64,000 nucleotides of DNA from Neoarius graeffei (lineage: Eukaryota; Chordata; Actinopteri; Siluriformes; Ariidae): NCBI RefSeq assembly GCF_027579695.1, contig NC_083596.1, positions 13,102,798-13,166,797 on the forward strand, written 5' to 3'. Shown here in pieces: positions 49,101 through 61,600 of the stretch. Made by a program: the position numbers and the translations under genes. Position 1 is the stretch's first letter; each line of letters starts with the position of its first letter. Below the pieces are notes generated by a model. That model searched no databases. It worked only from the letters and a program-made list of their open reading frames with translations, and was not told the DNA's origin.

Positions 49101-52100
49101 GAAAATGTCCTTATACTGCATTACATTTGCCTACACACATCTCGCTACTTTTATTTAATTTCTTAAACTATTTTTATCCGTGCATGCACAGCTTCTACGA
49201 CGTCGACATCAGAGTGGAAGTGTGTGGAAATAAATTCCTGAACCCACTGAGAAGGGTCTGACTGCAGAGCTGCAGTTTTAAAAGAGCAGATTCAAGCCAG
49301 TGGCATTGAACACATGCACAGAAGGACATCGTGGGAACCGTCTAATCGTGATTATTCTATCCACATTCACCGGATATGAGCAATCACATGCTCTGATGGG
49401 CTCTCTACTACAACCCCGATTCCAAAAAAGTTGGGACAAAGTACAAATTGTAAATAAAAACGGAATGCAATAATTTACAAATCTCAAAAACTGATATTGT
49501 ATTCACAATAGAACATAGACAACATATCAAATGTCGAAAGTGAGACATTTTGAAATTTCATGCCAAATATTGGCTCATTTGAAATTTCATGACAGCAACA
49601 CATCTCAAAAAAGTTGGGACAGGGGCAATAAGAGGCTGGAAAAGTTAAAGGTACAAAAAAGGAACAGCTGGAGGACCAAATTGCAACTCATTAGGTCAAT
49701 TGGCAATAGGTCATTAACATGACTGGGTATAAAAAGAGCATCTTGGAGTGGCAGCGGCTCTCAGAAGTAAAGATGGGAAGAGGATCACCAATCCCCCTAA
49801 TTCTGCGCCGACAAATAGTGGAGCAATATCAGAAAGGAGTTCAAAAGTGTAAAATTGCAAAGAGTTTGAACATATCATCATCTATAGTGCATAATATCAT
49901 CAAAAGATTCAGAGAATCTGGAAGAATCTCTGTGTGTAAGGGTCAAGGCCGGAAAACCATACTGGGTGCCCGTGATCTTCGGGCCCTTAGACGGAACTGC
50001 GTCACATACAGGCATGCTTCTGTATTGGAAATCACAAAATGGGCTCAGGAATATTTCCAGAGAACATTATCTGTGAACACAATTCACCGTGCCATCCGTC
50101 GTTGCCAGCTAAAACTCTATAGTTCAAAGAAGAAGCTGTATCTAAACATGATCCAGAAGCGCAGACGTCTTCTCTGGGCCAAGGCTCATTTAAAATGGAC
50201 TGTGGCAAAGTGGAAAACTGTTCTGTGGTCAGACAAATCAAAATTTGAAGTTCTTTATGGAAATCAGGGACGCCGTGTCATTCGGACTAAAGAGGAGAAG
50301 GACGACCCAAGTTGTTATCAGTGCTCAGTTCAGAAGCCTGCATCTCTGATGGTATGGGGTTGCATTAGTGCGTGTGGCATGGGCAGCTTACACATCTGGA
50401 AAGACACCATCAATGCTGAAAGGTATATCCGGGTTCTAGAGCAACATATGCTCCCATCCAGACGACGTCTCTTTCAGGGAAGACCTTTCATTTTCCAACA
50501 TGACAATGCCAAACCACATACTGCATCAATTACAGCATCATGGCTGCGTAGAAGAAGGGTCCGGGTACTGAACTGGCCAGCCTGCAGTCCAGATCTTTCA
50601 CCCATAGAAAACATTTGGCGCATCATAAAACGGAAGATACGACAAAAAAGACCTAAGACAGTTGAGCAACTAGAATCCTACATTAGACAAGAATGGGTTA
50701 ACATTCCTATCCCTAAACTTGAGCAACTTGTCTCCTCAGTCCCCAGACGTTTACAGACTGTTGTAAAGAGAAAAGGGGATGTCTCACAGTGGTAAACATG
50801 GCCTTGTCCCAACTTTTTTGAGATGTGTTGTTGTCATGAAATTTAAAATCACCTAATTTTTCTCTTTAAATGATACATTTTCTCAGTTTAAACATTTGAT
50901 ATGTCATCTATGTTCTATTCTGAATAAAATATGGAATTTTGAAACTTCCACATCATTGCATTCCATTTTTATTTACAATTTGTACTTTGTCCCAACTTTT
51001 TTGGAATCGGGGTTGTACTAGTCTATCAGCTCATATACCGTGAGTAAGGAAAAACAAAATGGCAGCGCGCATCAAGTCAGATACATCACTTTGTCATCAA
51101 GTATTTAAAAGAAACAGAAATGGCAAAAACAATATATAATTCCCCCCCCCCCCCCCCCCCCCCCCCCAATATCGCCTGTTCCACACTCCAGTCCAGTTGG
51201 TAGCAGTAATGCACCTTTAAGTTGGTTTGCAAACTGACAAAAAAAAAAACCTAAAGAAGAAGAAAGAAAAACAAAATGGTGGAGCGTGTTGCTGAACCAA
51301 TGGAGGATGAAATAAAAACTCTACTTGAAAACAACCCCCCCCAAAAAAAGCAACAAAATATGGAATTAAAGTCTTTGATAGTAAGAACTTATCTTTTTTT
51401 ATTTTTAAAGAATTATTATAGCATTTTTCACAAATTGCTACTGTCATTTCGCTGGTTTGTTTACATTCTAACCGGAAATAATTTTTTGGGACGTTTTGTA
51501 AAAAGTTTCATTTATCAAATTTGCAAAAAATAAAAATGCTCCGTTTCTGAAAATCCAGTGAATGTGGATAGAATAAAACAGTTATTCCAATCAATCACGT
51601 TGTATATGGCTTATAGCCAACTAAGCGCCTCGTCAGCTATCAGCTCACGTACGACTCGATTTTGTGGAATAAACTGTTAAATGTAATACGTTATAGATGT
51701 AATAACTCATCTTATTTTTTTCGCGTTGCAGTTTCCATCGAATCCTGCGCTCTTATTGGCTGGCGAGCGGGTCTGTATCCTACGATACGGACCCCAGTTA
51801 CGGACCTCTGGCAACTCGCTTGTTCACAACAACAAACAACTTAGTAGAATTTTTTGTCAACATTTATCTTTTTTTTTATAAGATTTATTTATAAGATTAT
51901 CAAAAATCTTATAAATTTTTGCCAGCATTTCTCAAGAGAATAGCATTAATTTTACAGCATGGACAGCGATAACGACAGTCTTCACAGCGAAAGTGAGTTT
52001 TACTACCCTGAGGAAGAAGAAATAAAAGAAAACATTTCAGGAGAAAGCCTCTAACTTGCTAACGCTGAGCAAAAACATGGTTGAATCCTGAATGACTCCT

Positions 52101-54525
52101 ATTTGTATAAACAGGGGACTACATAGGCGGTAAAATGTAGTTTTTTTTTCCTGCCATGGAAGTGTACTTGGATACCGAGGAGGAAGCCGTTTGCAGTACA
52201 GCCATGAATGAGGATTCAAAATGGCGGCTCGGCTAGGTTTTCCCTTTTGGGCGCTCTCATTTTCTGTTAGAATTTGGTAAAGAAAAAAATAAATATATTA
52301 TTTACCAGCTTAAGGTCGGTCCATATGGTGAAATACCGTGACCTCGGCCTTGAATACTGACCCCGGCCCAGAGGGCCTCACTCAGTACTTTCAAGACCTC
52401 GGTCACGGTATTTCACCATACGGACCTCCCAGCTGTTAAATAACATATATATATGAAGAAGTTACTTTACGGAATTCTTTTTTTACTCAAACTCAAGTCG
52501 TTATTTTGCTGAAACTTTTACTTCTACTCGAGTTATTATTATTGTAAAGTTTGCTTGAGTACAGTTTTTGCTTCTCTACCCACCTCTGTTTAAAATCGTT
52601 TGATACTTGTGTTGCGTTCACAAACCTCCTTCTTCTCCCCAAACACTACATATGCTCAATTAGTTGCATTTTCAAGAAAAGTGACAGAACTGAGCACTTT
52701 TTTGGGGCAGGGGCGGAGCTAATTTCAAAGTCGTAAAAATTTGCAAACAGAATCCTGAAACGAAGGAACGAGTCTGATTTATCGCACAGACGACATTACA
52801 AATTTGTTTTCTCTGATGTATTTTTGAAATCATTTCATGTTTATAGGTCCATAAAAATTACTTAAAGGGTACAACCTTCACCTTAAATATTCAGACCACA
52901 TTTACACCCTGGAGTACCACATGATTAGTTCTCTCAATGTCCGATTTGTCCATTTACACCTGGTTTCCTCCACCCAATCAAATCACTGAAAACCGGTTAA
53001 TATAAGTAGGGATTCACCATCTGACAAATTCAACTGTAGTAAATTGAAAAAAATATATATATACGTGAGATGAAAGTGGAGCAAAGAAAAAAAACCTGAA
53101 ATATTGGGAGGGCAACGTCCCCCGAAAATATTTTAATAACATAACACACAAAACCCTGCATTCTAGTGCATTTTAGTACTTATTTTCACTAAAACAAGTT
53201 ATAACTTTTAAGCCTTTTTCTTTCATGTACATTAATGATTAACGTCAAAAATATCAAATTTAATTCCCCTAGTTAATGAGTAATTTTCAGGAGTGCATTT
53301 AGAAAACGCGGTGATTTTCCTGCGACACAGTTCATTACTTTGAAAAAAATCAGACAGTTGAAGGTAAACTCAGCAAAATCCCAAAACAGTCCTGTTAAAA
53401 AGTAAAGGTCTGTTAGAGTTTCTAAAGCTTTCAGGTTTCAATGTTGGGGACGTTGAGCCTCGTTTATCAATCTTTTAGCAGAGTTGTGCGTTTGCAGAAG
53501 CTAAAGTGAACTAAACATTTCCAATTCAGATTTATGCGAGTTGAAACCAATTGTTTACATTAGTTCATATTGTCTGTAAATTTAAACACACCAATGAATA
53601 CCACATTTCTCATGTAAATCAAGGGCGTAGCTAGGATTTTTCGGGGGGGGGGGGGGGGGGGGGTCACACACTGACTGGCAGCCTGAGTGCATTATGTAAC
53701 AAGAAATAATTACCATTGCTAGTTTTAGGCAGCTTAGAAACCGGCTCTTCCATTATTGCTGTTTCTTCCACGTTTTCTTGATGTTGTGTTCTAGAAACGG
53801 CACTAAAACTTAGCTTTGAAACCACAAAATGCAACTTTGATGGAAAAAATATATATAATAAATTGCTTACCTCTCTTCACATCGAAAGAAGGAGGAAAGT
53901 TTTGCTTGTTTTGACATGGCGAATTATTAACACGAGAGGAAATACTTGTAATTCGCAACTAAAAAGACTGCAGCTACACTGGCAGCTTGAACATGCTTTC
54001 TAGTGCGATTGTGTTGTGCTTGCGCAGAACGGTGTCAGTCCTGCACGCCTCAGCACGTGCACCTGAAGGGCGCCTTGGGCGTGCGCGCCTAAAGAGCTCC
54101 GGCACGCGCGCCGCTAACAAAGAACACCTGTCTTTAATCAATGAACTATGTTTGGGCCATTTAAGGACCGCGCCCATGCAAGGACGATGCGAAGTATTAC
54201 GCCGTGTCTAGGAATGCGAAAAATCCGAAAAATACATTTCTCCATGCGGGAAACTGGAGATTTTCAAGAGTTTTGTCAAATATCTGGATTTCCGGGTCAT
54301 TATCGGAAAAAATCCGGAGGAAAATCTAAAAATCCGGAATTCCGGGAAAATCCGGAACACTTTCATATATATATAAAATTTTTCCATATTGAAACGCATG
54401 CACACAGACACACACAAACATGATCACAAAACACACCGAAGACTTTACCTAGAGAACGCGCTCTTGATCGAGTTCCACATGCTACCGAACGTGCTTGTTA
54501 TTTTATGAGAGATGCTGGAGGGAAC

Positions 54526-54562
<37 letters not shown>

Positions 54563-54981
54563 CCAGGAAAAGAAAGGAAGAAAAATAAGAGAAGAAAGGA
54601 AGCAAAAAAATTGAGAAATTTGATGAGATTTTATAATAAAGCAAACATACTATCAATTAATCAGAAGCATAACAAGGATAATGGTGGATGCTCTTATAGC
54701 AAAGGAAATGTTTTTGATTACCAATTAAATTTTATTCATGTCATAAAAAAAATCCTGTGACAGTCGTACATCCTTAAAACTACAAGTTTCTAACATTTAA
54801 ACTTTAACAGTGCTAAAAAAAAATTTAAAAAACCCAGAAAATGGAAATTCTGTATTAAGAACGAGTCTTATGTTTTCTTTTATTATTCAAATTTCCTTAA
54901 GAAAAAAAAAATGCTGCTAAAACCATGAGACCAAGACACACGCACATGGGAGGGTTGGAGCATCACACCCCAAAGATCATG

Positions 54982-55015
<34 letters not shown>

Positions 55016-55603
55016 CCAGTGAGGATTCAGTACCAGGTTTACAAAACACCAACAGATTGAGGAGCTTCGATTAACGGAGTCGTGTAAAAAATACAGAGTG
55101 ATTATGGGGTAACTCACGTGTCTTTGCGCAGACGCAGGTGCTCGAAGGCCAGGAGGCCACGGGAATTGAGGGACAGCAGTACCTGAGGGCCCTCCATGAT
55201 GTCGAGACGGAAGGGTTGGGCGCTGACGATCAGCCGCTGTTCGTCGGCGCCCAGAGAGAGCACCACGCTGTTTTTGTCCTGAGTCACCACCGTCATGCTG
55301 AAACCACACAACAGACGTCTATTGACCATTCACTGTTCATTAGGATCAGTTAAAGAAGATAGTCTGCGAACGGAGCAGCATTTTCTAATCAGCACTTGAG
55401 TTTGAAAATTCTGCTTTTACGAATCAAAATGACCTGGATGCCTTAAAACCTTCATCCACACGTCGCTTGACTTACGGTTTGGTCGAAGGATCAGCGATGA
55501 GAACATCCCGGACCTCATAACGAGGTCTGAGAGGTTTCAGCTCGTTGATTTTAACCCGTGTCATGTTGCCCTGCAGCCTGTACAGCTCCAAGAGCAGACG
55601 CAC

Positions 55604-55647
<44 letters not shown>

Positions 55648-58600
55648 GTCTTTAGTATACAACCCCGATTCCAAAAATGTTGGGACAAAGTACAAATTGT
55701 AAATAAAAACGGAATGCAATAATTTACAAATCTCAAAAACTGATATTGTATTCACAGTAGAACATAGACAACATATCAAGTGTCGAAAGTGAGACATTTT
55801 GAAATTTCATGCCAAATATTGGCTCATTTGAAATTTCATGACAGCAACACATCTCAAAAAAGTTGGGACAGGGGCAATAAGAGGCTGGAAAAGTTAAAGG
55901 TACAAAAAAAGGAACAGCTGGAGGACGAAATTGCAACTCATTAGGTCAATTGGCAATAGGTCATTAACATGACTGGGTATAAAAAGAGCATCTTGGAGTG
56001 GCAGCGGCTCTCAGAAGTAAAGATGGGAAGAGGATCACCAATCCCCCTAATTCTGCGCCGACAAATAGTGGAGCAATATCAGAAAGGAGTTCGACAGTGT
56101 AAAATTGCAAAGAGTTTGAACATATCATCATCTTCAGTGCATAATATCATCAAAAGATTCAGAGAATCTGGAAGAATCTCTGTGCGTAAGGGTCAAGGCC
56201 GGAAAACCATACTGGGTACCCGTGATCTTCGGGCCCTTAGACGGCACTGCATCACATACAGGCATGCTTCTGTACTGGAAATCACAAAATGGGCTCAGGA
56301 ATATTTCCAGAGAACATTATCTGTGAACACAATTCACCGTGCCATCCGCCGTTGCCAGCTAAAACTCTATAGTTCAAAGAAGAAGCCGTATCTAAACATG
56401 ATCCAGAAGCGCAGACGTCTTCTCTGGGCCAAGGCTCATTTAAAATGGACTGTGGCAAAGTGGAAAACTCTTCTGTGGTCAGACGAATCAAAATTTGAAG
56501 TTCTTTATGGAAATCAGGGACGCCGTGTCATTTGGACTAAAGAGGAGAAGGACGACCCAAGTTGTTATCAGTGCTCAGTTCAGAAGCCTGCATCTCTGAT
56601 GGTATGGGGTTGCATTCGTGCGTGTGGCATGGGCAGCTTACACATCTGGAAAGACACCATCAATGCTGAAAGGTATATCCAGGTTCTAGAGCAATATATG
56701 CTCCCATCCAGACGACGTCTCTTTCAGGGAAGACCTTGCATTTTCCAATATGACAATGCCAAACCAAATACTGCATCAATTACAGCATCATGGCTGCGTA
56801 GAAGAAGGGTCCGGGTACTGAACTGGCCAGCCTGCAGTCCAGATCTTTCAACCATAAAAAATATTTGGCGCATCATAAAACGGAAGATAAGACAAAAAAG
56901 ACCTAAGACAGTTGAGCAACTAGAATCCTACATTAGACAAGAATGGGTTAACATTCCTATCCCTAAACTTGAGCAACTTGTCTCCTCAGTCCCCAGACGT
57001 TTACAGACTGTTGTAAAGAGAAAAGGGGATGTCTCACAGTGGTAAACATGGCCTTGTCCCGACTTTTTTGAGATGTGTTGTTGTCATGAAATTTAAAATC
57101 ACCTAATTTTTCTCTTTAAATGATATATTTTCTCAGTTTAAACATTTGATATGTCATCTATGTTCTATTCTGAATAAAATATGGAATTTTAAAACTTCCA
57201 CATCATTGCATTCCGTTTTAATTTACAATTTGTACTTTGTCCCAACTTTTTTGGAATCGGGGTTGTAAATACGGAGGTGAATATAGGAAATCGTGCACGC
57301 TGATTGTTCGAGATATTCGGACTATTTCTCGATAATCACCTTGAATGACTGGGCAAAATGACTTTCAATCGCTTAGTCACTGTAAGTGAGGAAGAATTAC
57401 AAATTATGAAAGAAAATGTTGTTCCTAAAAGCACTAAAGGTGCTACAAAGTTGGGTCTAAAACTATTCAAAGGGAAGGTGGAATCGTGATTTATTTTACT
57501 GATTTCAAGACAAAGTATTTTATATGGGGCGGCACGGTGGTGTAGTGGTTAGCGCTGTCGCCTCACAGCAAGAAGGTCTGGGTTCGAGCCCTGTGGCCGG
57601 CGAGGGCCTTTCTGTGCGGAGTTTGCATGTTCTCCCCGTGTCCGCGTGGGTTTCCTCCGGGTGCTCCGGTTTCCCCCACAGTCCAAAGACATGCAGGTTA
57701 GGTTAACTGGTGACTCTAAATTGACCGTAGGTGTGAATGTGAGTGTGAATGGTTGTCTGTCTCTATGTGTCAGCCCTGTGATGACCTGGCGACTTGTCCA
57801 GGGTGTACCCCGCCTTTCGCCCGTAGTCAGCTGGGATAGGCTCCAGCTTGCCTGCGACCCTGTAGAACAGGATAAAGCGGCTAGAGATAATGAGATGAGA
57901 TGAGTATTTTATATGATTCGGCATAGATAAGTGACAAATCTGCGCCATGCCGTTATTACATTTGCATCCGCCTAGTGGCCAGTGTTAGTAATTACCAGTC
58001 ATACACACCGCCTAGTGGCCAGTGTTGGTAATTACCAGTCATACACACCGCCTAGTGGCCAGTGTTGGTAATTACCAGTCATACACACCGCCTAGTGGCC
58101 AGTGTTGGTAATTACCAGTCATACACACCGCCTAGTGGCCAGTGTTGGTAATTACCAGTCATACACACCGCCTAGTGGCCAGTGTTGGTAATTACCAGTC
58201 ATACACACCGCCTAGTGGCCAGTGTTGGTAATTACCAGTCATACACACCGCCTAGTGGCCAGTGTTGGTAATTACCAGTCATACACACCGCCTAGTGGCC
58301 AGTGTTGGTAATTACCAGTCATACACACCGCCTAGTGGCCAGTGTTGGTAATTACCAGTCATACACACCGCCTAGTGGCCAGTGTTGGTAATTACCAGTC
58401 ATACACACCGCCTAGTGGCCAGTGTTGGTAATTACCAGTCATACACACCGCCTAGTGGCCAGTGTTGGTAATTACCAGTCATACACACCGCCTAGTGGCC
58501 AGTGTTGGTAATTACCAGTCATACACACCGCCTAGTGGCCAGTGTTGGTAATTACCAGTCATACACACCGCCTAGTGGCCAGTGTTGGTAATTACCAGTC

Positions 58601-61600
58601 ATACACACCGCCTAGTGGCCAGTGTTGGTAATTACCAGTCATACACACCGCCTAGTGGCCAGTGTTGGTAATTACCAGTCATACACACCGCCTAGTGGCC
58701 AGTGTTGGTAATTACCAGTCATACACACCGCCTAGTGGCCAGTGTTGGTAATTACCAGTCATACACACCGCCTAGTGGCCAGTGTTGGTAATTACCAGTC
58801 ATACACACCGCCTAGTGGCCAGTGTTAGTAGTTACCAGTCATACACACCGCCTAGTGGCCAGTGTTAGTAGTTACCAGTCATACACACCGCCTAGTGGCC
58901 AGTGTTGGTCATTACCAGTCATACACACCGCCTAGTGGCCAGTGTTGGTCATTACCAGTCATAGACACCGCCTAGTGGCCAGTGTTGGTCATTACCAGTC
59001 CTAGACACCGCCTAGTGGCCAGTGTTAGTAATTACCAGTCCTTGACACTGCCTAGTGGCCAGTGTTAGTAATTACCCGTCATAGACACCGCCTAGTGGTC
59101 AGTGTTAGTAATTACCAGTCATAGACACCGCCTAGTGGCCAGTGTTAGTAATTACCAGTCATACACACCGCCTAGTGGCCAGTGTTAGTAATTACCCGTC
59201 ATAGACACCGCCTAGTGGCCAGTGTTGGTAATTACCAGTCATACACACCGCCTAGTGGCCAGTGTTAGTAATTACCCGTAATAGACACCGCCTAGTGGCC
59301 AGTTTTAGTAATTACCAGTCCTCGACACCACCTAGTGGCCAGTGTTGGTAATTACCCGTCATAGACACCGCCTAGTGGCCAGTGTTAGTGATTAGATTAG
59401 ATTAGATTAGATTAGATTAGATAAAACTTTATTGATCCCTTTGGGAGGGTTCCCTCAGGGAAATTAAGATTCCAGCAGCATCATTACAGATAAACAGAGA
59501 AAAGAAACAGAGGAAAACTTCTAGATAAATTTAAATAAATTAAGTATTTACATATACTAATATAAAAAGAATAAGATATGGGGAAGGGAGGGGGGAGGAG
59601 GAAAAAAAAGGGGGAGAAGGGGGGCGGCAGGAGAGATATTGCACTTTATATTGCACATTATATTGCACATTGTCCGGTATTGCTTATTGTTAGGCTAGGC
59701 TACTACTCCTTCTCGTCCTCTGTCCTCCTGTTACCCCATCTCTCCCCCAGAGAGGAGCTGTACAGTCTGATGGTGTGAGGGACAAAGGAGTTTTTGAGTC
59801 TGTTCGTCCTGCACTTGGGAAGGAGCATTCTGTCACTGAACAGGCTCCTCTGGTTGCTGATGACGGTGTGCAGAGGGTGACTGGCATCGTCCATGATGTT
59901 CAATAGTTTGTCCGCCTAGTGGCCAGTGTTACTAATTACCAGTCATACACACCGCCTAGTGGCCAGTGTTAGTAATTACCCGTCATACACACCGCCTAGT
60001 GGCCAGTGTTAGTAATTACCCGTCATAGACACCGCCTAGTGGCCAGTGTTAGTAATTACCAGTCATACACACCGCCTAGTGGCCAGTGTTAGTAATTACC
60101 AGTCATAGACACCGCCTAGTGGCCAGTGTTAGTAATTACCCGTCATAGACACCGCCTAGTGGCCAGTGTTAGTAATTACCAGTCATACACACCACCTAGT
60201 GGCCAGTGTTAGTAATTATCAGTCATACACACCGCCTAGTGGCCAGTGTTAGTAATTACCAGTCATACACACCGCCTAGTGGCCAGTGTTAGCCTGTAAA
60301 GAAATAAAACAAAAGAAGCTAGCTATGATATAAGAAAATTCTACAACCCAGAAACAGATGGGAGCTCCGCTTTTAGGTAGTGCCTAAATCTATATATTAG
60401 TGAATATGTAGAGTGCTCTGACCTTATTATTATCATTAATAAGCTGTAGGGTAATCCTGGAGTTGCTGAGCTCCAAGGTATCTAACAGAGCTCTGTATGG
60501 AGACTGGCCTGGCTTCAGCTCCCTCTGGCGCCTACACACACAAAACCACAGAAATAAGCTATCTCTCAGGCATCAGTTCCTGTGCGACTATAAAACCACA
60601 AAGATCAGCTGAAAATGGATTAAAATCACATTCTTGAACTTCCAGGTCACGATTTTTTTTTTAATGCTGATATTTCTCTCTCATACTCACTTGCAGAAGC
60701 TGCTCTGCTCACATGTTTTGAAGTTACCGCGATCCACAGCCTCAACGCTGAAGCACAGCACCAGCAGCACCACTAGTGCGTGTCCCATCCTGCATGATGT
60801 AAGAAGATATGATTACAAATCACAATCTTGACCGAATATCTTGAGTTCATTGCTGGATGCAAAAGGAGTAGGCAAAATTGGTTGATTAATTAACCAATAA
60901 TAATAACAACTGTTATAACTGAAACTCACGTTTGTAAAATTGTTTTTTATTGGTAAATCTGAAAAGGTGTCGATTATGATGGACTGTCGATAACTGTAGC
61001 CGACGTTCTAGTCGTAATCAGGAACACTTGTACCAGTTTCAAGCATGCCAGACATATATTTCTATCAGAAACACTGAACAAGAGTGAAAAACAGATATAG
61101 ATACTATAACTGGACGATGCCAGTCACCCTCTGCACACCGTCATCAGCAACCAGAGGAGCCTGTTCAGTGACAGAATGCTCCTTCCCAAGTGCAGGACGA
61201 ACAGACTCAAAAACTCCTTTGTCCCTCACGCCATCAGACTGTACAACTCCTCTCTGGGGGGGAGGAGGGGTAACAGGAGGACAGAGGACGAGAAGGAGCA
61301 GTAGCCTAGCCTAACAATAAGCAATACCGGACAATGTGCAATATAAAGTGCAATATCTCTCCTGCTGCCCCCCCTTTCCCTTTTTTTCCCTCCTCTCTCT
61401 CCCCCTTCCTCTCTTCCCCATATCTTATTCTTTTTATATTTGTATATGTAAATACTTAACTTATTTAGAAGTTTTTCTCTATTTCTTTTCTCTGTTTATC
61501 TGTAATGATGCTGCTGGAATCTTAATTTCCCTGAGGGAACCCTCCCAAAGGGATCAATAAAGTTTTATCTAATCTAATCGCTATTCTTAGTCTTGGTATT

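Larger units (their letters stand above)
49355..51675 (+). mobile_element. KIAA1958/Crypton-like repeat, copy D (Tc1 inside)
   Basis: It starts ATCCACATTCACCGGATATG, is cut at TA by Tc1 copy 2 (49411-51015), and resumes CTAGTCTATCAGCTC. The ORF start is [20 protein letters not shown] (51276), then broken. A poly-C run (51143-51167) interrupts the 5' part. Confidence 0.55.

Noticed and set aside
53620-53670. Poly-G next to GGGCGTAGCTAGGATTTTT as a complete hAT element
   Set aside because: Only one end is recognisable; no partner end or duplication could be found.
57968-60294. CRISPR-like array
   Set aside because: The 40-bp units are contiguous with no unique spacers; it is a minisatellite in an animal intron.
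57968-60294. CTCF site array from CCGCCTAGTGGCC
   Set aside because: It resembles the CTCF core but the invariant AG is shifted by one position; without a matrix score I do not claim it.
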